Shown piece after piece: positions 54,408 to 64,000 of a stretch of DNA of 64,000 nucleotides. Origin of the DNA: Chrysaora quinquecirrha (lineage: Eukaryota > Cnidaria > Scyphozoa > Semaeostomeae > Pelagiidae); assembly GCA_014526335.1 (NCBI GenBank), contig JACTAT010000040.1:8870431-8934430 (forward strand). Direction: 5' to 3'. Within the stretch, counting starts at the first letter, position 1, and every line of letters begins with the position of its first letter. The translations under genes and the position numbers were made by a program. The notes beneath the pieces are model-generated. The model saw nothing but the letters and a program-made list of their open reading frames with translations. It was not told where the DNA came from and searched no databases.

Positions 54408-57400
54408 TTATTGCGGTTGGTTTTCATAAGATTTTTTGTTCTTTAGAAGAAACGCTGCTAGATATTCAATAGGGTCTGGTGGTCTAGAAGAAACAAAAGA
54501 CAACCTATTAGTTACTTGTGGTCAAATGCAAAAAGACATACAGTAGATATTTTAGATAAACGATGAGAGACTGATGCAAGAAGGACAGCTTTTGAAGCTG
54601 CAACCTTTGGCTGGTGCAACCTGTCTCAGATATTGCTGCCCATTCTAGGGTAATGTTGGCGAGGCCTCCATTAAGAAACTGGAAAGATTGAAAATCATGT
54701 GGCCAGGATAATAATTGACAGACGATTTTATCAATCAGCATTGGCGCTAATTCCTGCACTTAGATGGTCCACTGTAAGGAATTTGTATCTTCTCCTATGT
54801 GTGTGGAACATCCTGTTGGGTCAAAGAGTCTAAGTCTCAAATACTGACACATGCAAATGTAAATCTAACAGTTCCTCTGCCCTGGAGATCAGGTGGTCTA
54901 ACATGGTTCTCTTTCACAAAAGCTAGTCTCTGGAATAAACTCAATAATGAGCTTATGGCAGCTTCAAGGCTAAAAACTCAAGGAAGGTTTATCATCAAAG
55001 CCTTGATTATTCCTTGCAAACTGTTCCCATAGTCTGTCTTTTCTAAAAGGCAATATCAGGTATAACAGAATGACAAAGATGTATGGAACTTACCTTTCTC
55101 TTGCGAGAGCAATCAATCCTTGAAGTAATATTGGAACAACTGTTTGATCAAGATATGGTCTAGTACTAATCCAACGGATATCCCTTTTGCCCTTCTGTAG
55201 TGAGTCTCTTTCTTCTGCTATGGCTTTCTGAAATTGGTATAATTGAATTAAACAGGGGGACAAATATTTAACATAGGTAAATAGTGTATAGTATATAAGC
55301 AAGATTATTATATTTGCAGCTACTATTACCTGAAGAGCATCTGTTAGACCAGCTTCCACAAATGGTGATGACTGCTTTGACTTATAATGAAGAAAATAAA
55401 AAAATGTTATTCCCACATTTACTGTAGATGCACCTGACAGGATTGGTGTGGCACATAAATCTCATTTTGTGTGGCAACTTTTTTTAAGCATTTGCCTTGC
55501 AGCCCTAAACTATTGAAACTTCTAGACATGTGGCGTTTTTCTCATTTTATAAAATGTTGTGAGCATTTTTCTAATGATCTCGGCAATGCAGAGCATTGGA
55601 GGCCATGTTGCATCTTAGTGTAATCCAGCTGACTTGTGTTGTCAGGGTTCCAGCCCAACCAGGGTAGCCTTACAGCCATGGTCAAGGTCTTAATTAGTTC
55701 CTTACTACTGAGATGCTAGTGAATGGCGCTAAAACACCAATTCACCTTCACCAGTGCAATTTTAGACTGATGGACAAGAGCATATCATGCCAAAGAAGTT
55801 TGGCATAGAGCACTATTAAAACAATAGAAAACAATAAGGCTATTTACAGTTTTGAAACACTTAATTTGCATTTGGTATAGCATAAAATTTTGTTGGGATA
55901 GTCAACACTTAACTATGGTATGAGGAACTCAGCAGGACAAAGACAAGAAACCAACTTACTACATCATCTCCAGTTTGTCCACCTTCTGCCCCTAAAAAGC
56001 AATAGCGGTTAATTGTAAAGGTTTCTAGTCAACTCACCCCACTACAAACTTGCCCAATTGTCAACTCGCCCAACTTTTAGATCAACTTGCCCCACTTTCA
56101 AAGTCAACTTGCCCAATCTCAAAAGTCAACTTGGCCCCACTGAACTATGAATAATTAATGTTGGGGGCTCCACCCCAAAACCCTTTTTATGGCACTGATA
56201 GATTCACTCAATTTTATTGTTTTCTATCATTTAATCAATGGTGGGGCAAGTTGACTTGACAGATGGGGCAAGTTGTATGAACATATAGGGCAACATAACT
56301 TGAAAGAGGTCCGACTTGACCATGTTAACCCTTTCACATCTGCACTCCTAAGGCCATCAACTCCTGCGATCCGCATTCCCCGAGCATTCCACAAGGATGA
56401 AACTGACTAATTTCAGATCCAGTTTTCAACAGTAAAATGCACTCTGATTTGAAAATAATCCAAACAGAAAATATACAGAAAGGTTTAAAGTTTACAAATG
56501 AAATATTTTTTATGATCTAAAATTCTTTTTTGTCCACTTCTATCGAATTTCTCACAAGAGGTCCTGAAAATTTGTTCTTTCCTTTTCCCGCATTGAGGCG
56601 CCATGCGAGTAACATTCAAAATGAAAGTTTCAAATCCTTCTTTCTCATCCGAAAATCAAATAAATACATTTCCACCAACTCTAGTTGCATTTCTTCCTCA
56701 ATTTATCAAAAAATTATTTGTAAATCCTGCCAAGTTGCTGAAAGCAAAACTCTAAAACTCGAAGGAACGATGTGGCCTAACCGCCATTACTTCCGCGCTG
56801 AAAATAACAGACAAACAACTTTCTAACTTTGAACAGGTATTGCTCCAGTTTTTCATATAGAAACATATAGAAGAAATGAACCAATCGGATAGAATAGAAC
56901 CTATACAATAAAGAGCCATTCTGTTATTCCTTATTTAGATTACTGCCCTTTTATGGGAGGCACCCGGAAAACACGAAAACGTGTTGGCGGATGTCAAGGA
57001 CATTCAGATCAAAACACGAAAACGTGTTGGCGGATGTGAAAGGGTTAAGGTAGGGAGAGTTGGGAGTGGGGCAAGTTAACCTGTTACCATTGTCGATTAA
57101 ACAGGTTGTCATAATAGAGAGTGCCGCTTTTTGTTTCTGGACCATGAATCATGATGGTGCATTCCATGTATACACCACACAGGATATACTAATGCTGAAG
57201 ACTGAAATATGGAGCAATAGAAAGAACAATAGAAAATTGCTCTTCAACGCTGGAGATCTCCTGCCCAAAGTACATAATGCAGCCTGGACCATGAAACAAA
57301 AAAAAAGAACTGTCAACTGTCGATATATACCGTTGCCGTTCGTCATTGTACTAAATACCTATTTAAGTCATCAATCAAGATGTCACGATACCAACTTTTT

Positions 57401-58275
57401 CATTCATTCTTAAAAGTATTTTTCTTCTGGAAGTATATTTAATTCTCTGCCTTTTCATTGCTTAACTTGTACTTCCTTTCAACGTAATAGCCTCTCTTTC
57501 GTATCATTCAGTATTTACTTATAGTTGATGACTAGTTGTTTTTGTAACGTAGGTTCGTCTTTTTACGTAAATCTTAAGGAACACCTTTCCTGTTATTTTT
57601 GTATACGATTGGTTAGTTTTAATTCTTATTTCTGCCTGTGTTCCAATATATTCTGTAACTTTTAGTTTATTCTTCGGTTATCGTTGTGTGTCGTAATAGA
57701 TCGCTACTACACGGTAATTCCGGATCTCAGTGGAGACCCGTTAGCCTTGTATATAGTTTATGTTCTTTTTGTTATGATTGCTGTATATAGCCACACTTGT
57801 GTGTTCTATTCGCTCGTGCCTTTTGGATTGAATCATCTCTAACACTGGTAATAAGAAAAACGGCTCTCTTCATAAAGAGATGGCATGATGGACCATCTCA
57901 GTCAGGTCTCAGTCTCAGGGGAGGCTTATTTTGATAAAGTCTTATCCAAAGAATCTTTTTTTTAAACCAATTATTTCTGAAACGTTGCCGGATTTACCAG
58001 TGGTTTGTGGAATACCTGGGTGTTTGAGCGTAAAAGAGACAACGACAAAGGAGAGGAGGAGGGCCTAGCTAGACTGCTAGATTCACCCACACCATACGTT
58101 GCCAACTTTTAGTTTTAAGAAAATTATATAGTCTCCTCAAAAAACGGCCTTCACAGACCCAAATTATAATTTTCCTTTGTTGACAGCTTAACATAAAGAA
58201 CATATAATCTAACTCACCAGCAGTGGCAATTTGACCGGCATCAGAGTTTGCAACAACACCTTGACCGTCCGACAT
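54408..58275 (-). CDS. DPY30: DPY30, core subunit of COMPASS/MLL histone H3K4 methyltransferases
   Basis: DPY30 dimers bind ASH2L in the nucleus and support H3K4 methylation. Five exons splice cleanly on the minus strand: 58275-58218 ([19 protein letters not shown]), 55991-55960, 55380-55330 ([17 protein letters not shown]), 55227-55094, and 54483-54408 with TAA. All have GT/AG sites and phases agree; total 351 bases, 116 residues, against 99 in human. The Dpy-30 motif is clear in exon 4 ([20 protein letters not shown] then LARER) and exon 5 ([16 protein letters not shown]). The N-terminal part is low-complexity, as usual in this family. Intron 1 contains two nested transposons. The next gene, GEMIN6, lies 468 bases upstream of the start and in the same direction. 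Confidence 0.95.
54780..55040 (+). pseudogene. Possible LINE C-terminal scrap in the last DPY30 intron
   Basis: A plus-strand frame includes [20 protein letters not shown], which resembles the SF--A--LWN-LP segment near the end of many LINE polymerases. The match is short and weak, and no polymerase motifs accompany it. Confidence 0.3.
56015..57095. mobile_element. Transposon with GGGGCAAGTTGACT repeats, split by a nested insertion
   Basis: The left side (56020-56325) has repeated GTCAACTTGCCCCACT modules in both orientations. The right side (57050-57095) has GAGTGGGGCAAGTTAACC. A piggyBac-type MITE (56329-57044) separates them, so the outer element is older. It lies in DPY30 intron 1. No ORF. 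Confidence 0.55.
56329..57044. mobile_element. piggyBac-type MITE with TTAA target duplication
   Basis: Ends CCCTTTCACATC and GATGTGAAAGGG are inverse and are flanked by TTAA at 56325-56328 and 57045-57048. TTAA targets and CCCTTT-like ends are the known signature of piggyBac transposons. At 716 bp it has no transposase. Near its right end a 25-bp unit containing ACACGAAAACGTGTTGGCGG occurs twice. Confidence 0.85.
57096..58217. other. Rest of DPY30 intron 1, no recognised gene
   Basis: AT-rich. A plus-strand ORF of 117 codons (57060-57413) begins within the transposon and has no recognisable domain. The stretch 57660-57840 (TCCGGATCTCAGTGGAGACC and neighbours) could be part of a retroelement terminal region, but this is not supported by a second copy here. 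Confidence 0.4.
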
Positions 58276-58743
58276 TTTGGAAATTTGCGCTTAGCTTCGC
58301 TTGCTTCTGTTGGTTGCTGCTGCTTGTCGCGAGGCTTGGGCTCCTTCGCAACGTCAGTCAATTTTTGGCGACAAGGCGCCTTCGGAGCCCGGTCCATGTC
58401 CTCGAGAAGACTTTCTAAAGTCAGGACAGTGAATGGTAGGGTAAAGGGCAATCAAGCTAAAATATTTGTCTTTAAAAGGGCCTGTAAGTATTTAGGGCTG
58501 GCATGATGGCTTCATTTAAAAGGCAAATTAAAATAAACCATATCGATATCAAAACCAGAAACCAGAGAATTTTATACACAAAACTTTAGGTAAAGCTCTC
58601 TTGATAATTATTCATCTTTTACATAGAAAATTTATGTACAAAACAGGAATAGAATACAATAGCCTACAGTATAAGAAACATAGCCAGAATTGAAAATCTT
58701 TTCTATACTCTCCTTATGGAACCAATTTGCATCTTAAAAGTTT

Positions 58744-59358
58744 TCAGCTTTCTAAATTTGCGATTAATTTCCTGATCTTGTCAAGTACCATTGGATTACT
58801 ACTGTGGCAGCAGGATGCATTATACGGTGGCTCAATCTTTGCCAGACCATCTAAAACTTTGATAGAGTTTCCAGCTAACTTTACTGGTAAACGATGAAGT
58901 TGAAACAAACTTAGAATCTTATTTTTCTTTTCCTCTAATTTTGCATCACTTGGAAAATTCAGTTCACTCAAATCATTTTTGTGGAAAATTTTCGTTGATA
59001 TATTTCTCAATTTTAATCTCCACTCTTTATCATCATTAGTACTGATATCTAACACATTAGAATAGGCATGACCCGTTATAAATTCAAATTTTAATGGTGA
59101 TTTCTCTTCATCTTCAATCCATGTTTGTGACGTCATACTCAAGCCCTGGCCTTCTTTGCTGCATGTGCTAGGCCTTCCTTCAATTTTGGTTCTCTCAGCC
59201 AAGTTTACAAGAACTATTATATCAGTAATTGGATCTCTTGTATAAAAGTAACCCGTTACTTTAGTATTATCAATAAAATGAACCTCGACCTTTTTACCAA
59301 TTAATTTGGATGTCTCTTCAAATGCTGGTTTCGAAACAGAAGTTGTCTCATCCTCCAT
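58744..59358 (-). CDS. GEMIN6: Gemin6, SMN-complex component
   Basis: Gemin6 pairs with Gemin7 as an Sm-like dimer in the SMN complex, which loads Sm rings on spliceosomal snRNAs in the cytoplasm. The 204-residue product has an N-terminal Sm-like fold (IGKKVEVHFIDNTKVTGYFY, then DPITDIIVLVNL, and FITGHAYSNVLDIS), with a longer loop of about 30 residues between strands than in human. The C-terminal Gemin6 motif is LAKIEPPYNASCCHSSN followed by VLDKIRKLI, matching the family's IDPPY--E-C-SSN block. Human Gemin6 is 167 residues. The Met at 59358 (ATGGAGGATGAGAC) is chosen; an in-frame extension of 57 codons to 59529 is hydrophobic and unlike the family. No intron. Confidence 0.9.
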   Translation of the reverse strand: MEDETTSVSKPAFEETSKLIGKKVEVHFIDNTKVTGYFYTRDPITDIIVLVNLAERTKIEGRPSTCSKEGQGLSMTSQTWIEDEEKSPLKFEFITGHAYSNVLDISTNDDKEWRLKLRNISTKIFHKNDLSELNFPSDAKLEEKKNKILSLFQLHRLPVKLAGNSIKVLDGLAKIEPPYNASCCHSSNPMVLDKIRKLIANLES

Positions 59359-59754
59359 TTTGTTGATAAAATATGACTGATGTGACAAAACGAAAACACA
59401 GGGTTCGCAACTTGAAAAAAAAAATACAAAAAGAAGATTGGCGCGAACAATTTTCCCGCGAAAAGTTGGCTCTGTGTTAACTATGGTTATGGCACAAAAA
59501 GATGAGGTATAATTTCGGAATTTATCCATTCCGTTGGGTTTTAAATCACTTTCAGAGCAAAGAGGGAAATAACCCTAGTGCACAACGTAGGTACCGAATA
59601 ATTTAGTGTAGGTAGGGATCGTATTTAGGAGGATGGGACATTGAAAACACCTCAACTTTCATTCAGTTTATTAGAATCAGAATAGAGTAGTTATCTCGTT
59701 GAAAGTAATCGAACATATTAAAGAAAAATTCCACCAATACACAGAAAAGAGGTC

Positions 59755-60378
59755 TAATGATTAACATGTCCAAAACTGAAGAGTATACGGTCAAATATAT
59801 ATAAGAACGAAGACGAATGGAAAGATGCTAAGATTCTAGGATCCAAACTTAACACAGAAGCAGACATTGCAAACAGGAAAAGTCCATCACTCAATGCATT
59901 GACAAACTTGAAGGAAATTTTCCAAAACAAGCGTTTGTCTCTAAGAACTAAAGTACGAGCATTTGAAGCATACATCACGCCAATATTTTTGTACAATAGT
60001 GAACTATGGACACTAACGAAAACCAAATTGATAGTTTTCACAGACGAATACTGCATTCACACGTCCTAAATATTAGATGGCCGAAAATCGTAAAGAATGA
60101 AGATGTGTATGCAAAAACGAAAGTAGAACCATGGAGCACGAAAATCGAAAAGAAACGCATGAAATGGTTTGGTCACTTCATGAGGTTAGACGAAAACACA
60201 CCTGCACGAAAAACATCAAAAGTGGCATTGATAAAATCGAAAAGACCAAAAGGGAAGACCTAAACTTACGTGGATTGAACTGATAAGAAAACAATTGCAG
60301 GCAAACAATTTGACGTGGGAAGAAGCAAGTGAACTAGCAATGGATCGCAAGGAATGGAGAGATATTTTGCAACGATAG
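59755..60378 (+). pseudogene. 5'-truncated LINE (endonuclease/reverse transcriptase type), C-terminal end
   Basis: Three frames in turn give LRTKVRAFEAYITPIFLYNS then ELWTLTKTK, next NIRWPKIVKN, EPWSTKIEKKRMKWFGHFMR, and last RPKLTWIELIRKQL, LTWEEASELAMDRKEWRDIL and a TAG at 60376-60378. This is the standard C-terminal end of a common animal non-LTR element. Frameshifts at about 60020 and 60255 and the missing 5' part show it is dead. Confidence 0.85.
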
Positions 60379-61544
60379 GATTGCGGAGTGGCAGCATGCT
60401 AACTCTGTGACATCATTTCTGCAGTCCTATGAGATGTAACTTTTAAATAACGTTGTGTGGCTCTGTCACTTTATACCGTTGATGTATATATCTCGTTGAA
60501 GACAGATGTAGTTACTACGCTCGTTCTCTGCAAGAAAGTAAGAAACGCAGTCGTTACATTATTGAAAGTTTCGTTGCTTGTTGCAGCTTAGCAGTTCATT
60601 ATGCTGAGCCGGTGGAAAACGGATGAAGAAATTGGATGGCAAACTAAGCATTCGAGCAATTCGAATAGGTAAACGAAAGCTTTACCCAAAAGCAGTGGAA
60701 GCCAAACCCAAAAAGTTTATTTATCTCGTGTTGGATAATGCGCATTTACGTAGCGCTGCACAAATCCAGAAACTTCCTGCGTCCTGACTTCTCAGGGCAT
60801 ACAGGAAATTTCACTAGTTGGCCAAATTAACAGGAGGGCCCAATTCCTGAGAATAAAATTACGTCTGTATAAGCATCAAGGGTCAATACCAGGGAGCGAA
60901 TGATGGTTCATGCTCTATTGCTCTAGTAATTTGGTAACTTTAAGGACATGCAAACACCTTTTTTGACTGGAGGAGATGTTATTTCTTGGTAATGAAGTAA
61001 ATTTGGCATGAGACACTTGTGCCCAAGGTGCAAAGGCACGCTCACGTAGCGAGGTACGGCGGAAAATTTTGGAATTTTCTGTGTCTAGAGTCGCTCTGGT
61101 TGGCTTTCCGTGACTAAAATAATCATGCTCTAACCTTTCAAAAGTTGAATCCTCCCAAAGTCAAAAGGGCCCATCACTGGTGGGCCAAAACCAGGATTTC
61201 AAGGATCAGAGGTGGGGCAGCCAATAGGGCCTGGTGGGGCAATTGCCCCACCACTCAGTACGTTAAAAGATGCCCTATCAGACTTCTCTTGTCAATTTAT
61301 CAGAAATGAGAGTGAAGCAAACGTAAGTTCTGATAATTTTTTTTATAAATATCATTCATTCTACATTTCAATATGCAAACCACGTAATCCATGCTTATAC
61401 AGATACATAAATGTCACACGGCTTATTTCTTCTTTTTCTATAGCTAAGACCTATTTAATTCAAATCAATTGTCACCAGAAAAGAAAATTCTTTTCTAAGG
61501 GCAGAGAAGAAGTTCCAGTTAACAACAAGAAAATATGGAGATAA
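60379..61544. other. Intergenic stretch, no recognised gene
   Basis: Includes the 3' flank of the LINE. A GC-richer patch at 61185-61260 (GCCAATAGGGCCTGGTGGGG and CAATTGCCCCACCA) looks like a repeat fragment. The 110-codon ORF at 61212-61544 has no recognisable domain. Confidence 0.4.
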
Positions 61545-61749
61545 TAGACCTCTTTCAATTGTGTTTACCCATTTCAGATCACAAGTCCATGCTCTTGAGA
61601 CATCGGTTTTTTATTCGAAGATATCAGACGAATTGGCATGCCTCTTGAAGGCATGAAATGCAAATAGCTAGTGAAAAGAAATGAAGCTAAGTCGCTCGCA
61701 CACTCGTGTGATCTGAAATGGGTACAAAGGTTCTTATTGAAAAGGTCTA
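61545..61749. mobile_element. Small MITE with TAGACC ends
   Basis: The left end TAGACCTCTTTCAAT and right end ATTGAAAAGGTCTA are inverse, and so are CCCATTTCAGATCAC and GTGATCTGAAATGGG further in. It is 205 bp with a probable TA duplication. Its ends resemble those of 2617-2983. Confidence 0.7.
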
Positions 61750-62040
61750 TTCTCCTGGGTAGCATGCAGTCCGGCTTTGGCTCTAAGGGAAACCTCTTTC
61801 TCTTGGTTTATAAATTCTATTTTGCTTCGATGTATCTATTCATTTACCAAGGAAGCCACAACAAGGTGAAGATTGCACATGTTCAACTAGAGATGCACGT
61901 CAATTTCGTCGGTAAATAGTAAAGTGGAAAAATAGCATTTATAGGTATGCTTTCGATTTTGCTTTCCGAGAAAATTTTGTTGAGGAGAAACGGGTTTCAG
62001 TAACACTGTTACTGTTTCAACATATGTTGTTAATTTAATT

Positions 62041-63397
62041 TTAGGCCTCGTTCATATTTGATTGTTTATCAACAAGTTTCCGGAAGATTCCGTTGTCATT
62101 CTTGATGAGTTCTTCATATGTGCCTGATTCGGCGATTTTTCCATCATCTACGACTACAACTTGATTGGCAGCCTTTATTGTGGATAACCTATGGGCGATG
62201 ATCACCGTTGTTCTTCCGACCATCAGCTTCTGCAAGGCATCTTGAACGAGGTATTCACTCTCTGCATCTAAAGCACTGTCGTAGAAAAATATAGAATAAA
62301 ATTATAATTTCATGAAAGAAAACAAGTGTGAAAATTAGCTAATTAATTTTGTCATTATACCTACATACATACACGTTTTTTTAATAAGAACCAAGTATGT
62401 AAGAACATAAGGCTTCAGAGGCTGAAAAGTTAAGAACATGCTAAGAACATAACAAGGCTTTGTGAAGCTAGAAACAAATTAGAATTTTCTTTCTTAAATG
62501 GCGCTGTCCTGTTCTCCACTCTAGAAAACAAGTGAACTATCAAGCATTGTGACTATGTGACATTTTTACATGTGCGTCTCTTTTAGTGGCAATTATCGCC
62601 TAATTTGAAAAACAACAGCTTTTTAAAAAGCAAGAAAAGTAAGAACATGTTAAGAACATTTTGAGCCTTCAAATCGGAAAAATTAAGAACATTGCATGGC
62701 TTTCTTCAATTTCAGTGTTCTTATAAAAAAAACGTGTAAACGTAAATCTGGAAGGGAATTAGCTTCTGAAATCTATTGGTATAACTGTATTCTTACATAA
62801 AAATGTAATGAATTTCTTTCACTGAATCATTTTTTATGGATACGTTTTTCGTTCAGGGAAAAATTTTCCACCTTGAAGATATGTCTGTTTCTGCGCAGCT
62901 AGAAAGGTAAGGCTACTTTACATTTTATTGATATAATATCGGGGAACCGGCAAGGTGAAGGAAATTTGAGTGTAGATATTATCAGGCCAGCAGCACGGTT
63001 TGAAACAGGAGCAATTTTGCAAAAGCAATTTAATCACATTATATTGACTGAAATTCATTCACCAATTCAGAAACAACGATTTTTGATCATAGCAAAGGAA
63101 ATTACAACTCTAACCCTATCAAAAACGAAGGACCCTTTAAGGAAGGCTGATCACAAAGTAGCTAGGAATTAATCTGGTGAACGGCCAACCTCTTTTTAAC
63201 TGCTTGGAACGAAAACTGGTGCTACATTTCCTTATTTTGTGAGTTGTCGACAAATTTAATGCCACGCCGTCGAAAAGCATACGGGCTATGTGCAGTAAAA
63301 CATTTCTAGAGACTAAACTCGATAAAAAAAGGAGAAAAAAGTTTGTAAAAACTTATGCTAACCTTGTTGCTTCGTCAAGGAGGAGAACTTTTGGGTC
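62041..63397 (-). CDS. ABCB10: ABCB10-like ABC transporter, last two exons
   Basis: ABCB10 is an inner-mitochondrial-membrane half transporter needed for haem synthesis and oxidative-stress protection. The exon at 63397-63363 (only 35 bases) encodes [11 protein letters not shown], the Walker B motif with its catalytic Glu. It splices in phase to 62275-62041, which starts with [14 protein letters not shown] (D-loop), continues with [13 protein letters not shown] (H-loop His) and ends [16 protein letters not shown] with TAA at 62041-62043. The PNGIYRKLMNKQ-like tail is what points to ABCB10 rather than ABCB7 or ABCB8. The transmembrane part, Walker A and signature motif lie beyond the right edge. 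Confidence 0.85.
62372..62745. mobile_element. MITE with ACACGTTTTTTTAATAAGAA ends in the ABCB10-like intron
   Basis: Left terminus ACACGTTTTTTTAATAAGAA and right terminus GTTCTTATAAAAAAAACGTG are inverse. AAGAACAT is repeated inside many times (TTAAGAACAT, GTAAGAACAT). It is the same terminal type as the element at 26700-27125. No ORF. Confidence 0.75.
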
Positions 63398-64000
63398 CTG
63401 TGAGAACAAAGAGAACAGAATTTTCAGACAACTTGATATGTATACTGTACATGAAAAAATTAGTGGCTAATTAACTGTTTGGATTTATGAGATCGGCAAC
63501 AACGGCTTGAAAAAAGACAACCGCTAGTATTGTAGAGTTACTTCAGCAGAATCAGAAATGGGTACGTCTTTATTGACTCCGTAAAGAAATCAGTCAGAAA
63601 GTATATAAAGCCAGTAATTAGAGACTAGAAATTCAAACACATTCAAGTGAAACCAGACTTTTCTTTGTACAAAATGAATTTTATGGTACAACACATGCCA
63701 AGCAGAAAGGTCAAATACAGGGAAAAATCCGTTACTTCACAGCACATAAACGAACCTATATCTAACTATCTCTGTATGGTGATGATAAGGGCTCCGCTTT
63801 TTACCGGAGTACATTGAGCTCGTCAGTTTCACTAGATATTTGCTATGGGCATTGAAGCCTTCATCGATAAATAAGTAAAGAGAAAAACGAAAAAATTACT
63901 ATACAAAATATGTGTTTCTGTGGTTCTTCTCAAACAAAATACAAATATGTGAAAAGTAACATCGAAATGCAAATGGTTATAGACAAAGTTTGCATCGACT
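63398..64000. other. Intron of the ABCB10-like gene, no exon recognised
   Basis: The acceptor TTCTCACAG (minus strand) for the 35-base exon is at 63398-63406. No upstream coding exon, such as one with the LSGGQ signature, was found before the window edge. Confidence 0.5.

Noticed and set aside
58209..58451. 80-codon minus-strand ORF over DPY30 exon 1
   Set aside because: It overlaps the first DPY30 exon in another frame and has no recognisable domain. The spliced DPY30 model explains the region.
59359..59529. N-terminal extension of GEMIN6
   Set aside because: The 57 extra codons are unlike any Gemin6 N terminus, and the family start aligns with the Met at 59358.

Overview
This window looks like nuclear DNA of an animal, most probably a cnidarian and likely an anthozoan (coral or sea anemone). 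It is AT-rich. Its conserved genes are split by introns and are recognisably metazoan. It also holds a lineage-specific cluster of intronless class A GPCR genes and very many small inverted-repeat transposons. No bacterial, plasmid or CRISPR features are visible. The anthozoan assignment is an inference from gene content, not from a marker gene.

Layout. At 1-9600 on the plus strand lies the 3' part of a retromer-type sorting nexin (SNX5/6/32 family, closest to SNX6), with introns full of MITEs, microsatellites and a dead LINE tail. At 10992-11887 is a frameshifted GPCR pseudogene on the minus strand. At 13527-16530 is a decayed DIRS-order tyrosine-recombinase retrotransposon. At 17571-40105 is a tandem segmental duplication: unit 1 is 17571-29702 and unit 2 is 29703-40105. 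Each unit carries one GPCR gene with an identical predicted protein (21987-22877 and 32902-33792), a second GPCR that is intact in unit 1 and truncated in unit 2, and the same train of satellites and transposons. At 38401-41232 is a palindrome whose arms end in a GGGAAC hexamer array. A second duplication (43235-47703 and 48000-53595) holds two more GPCRs (46297-47169 and 52163-53034) and two large foldback elements whose arms are tandem minisatellites.

From 54400 rightwards the sequence returns to conserved single-copy genes, all on the minus strand: DPY30 (five exons, 54408-58275), GEMIN6 (single exon, 58744-59358) and the last two exons of an ABCB10-like mitochondrial ABC transporter (62041-63397). 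A LINE tail lies at 59755-60378 and several MITEs lie between.

The conserved genes do unrelated housekeeping jobs: endosomal sorting, COMPASS histone methylation, snRNP assembly and mitochondrial ABC transport. The GPCR array is the accessory part. All seven GPCR loci are on the minus strand, and the six whose 5' ends survive in recognisable form share a short conserved block about 60-65 bases upstream of the aligned start codon. The most unusual structures are the palindromic elements, two families of which carry an ATG-initiated, donor-terminated exon-like ORF in both arms.
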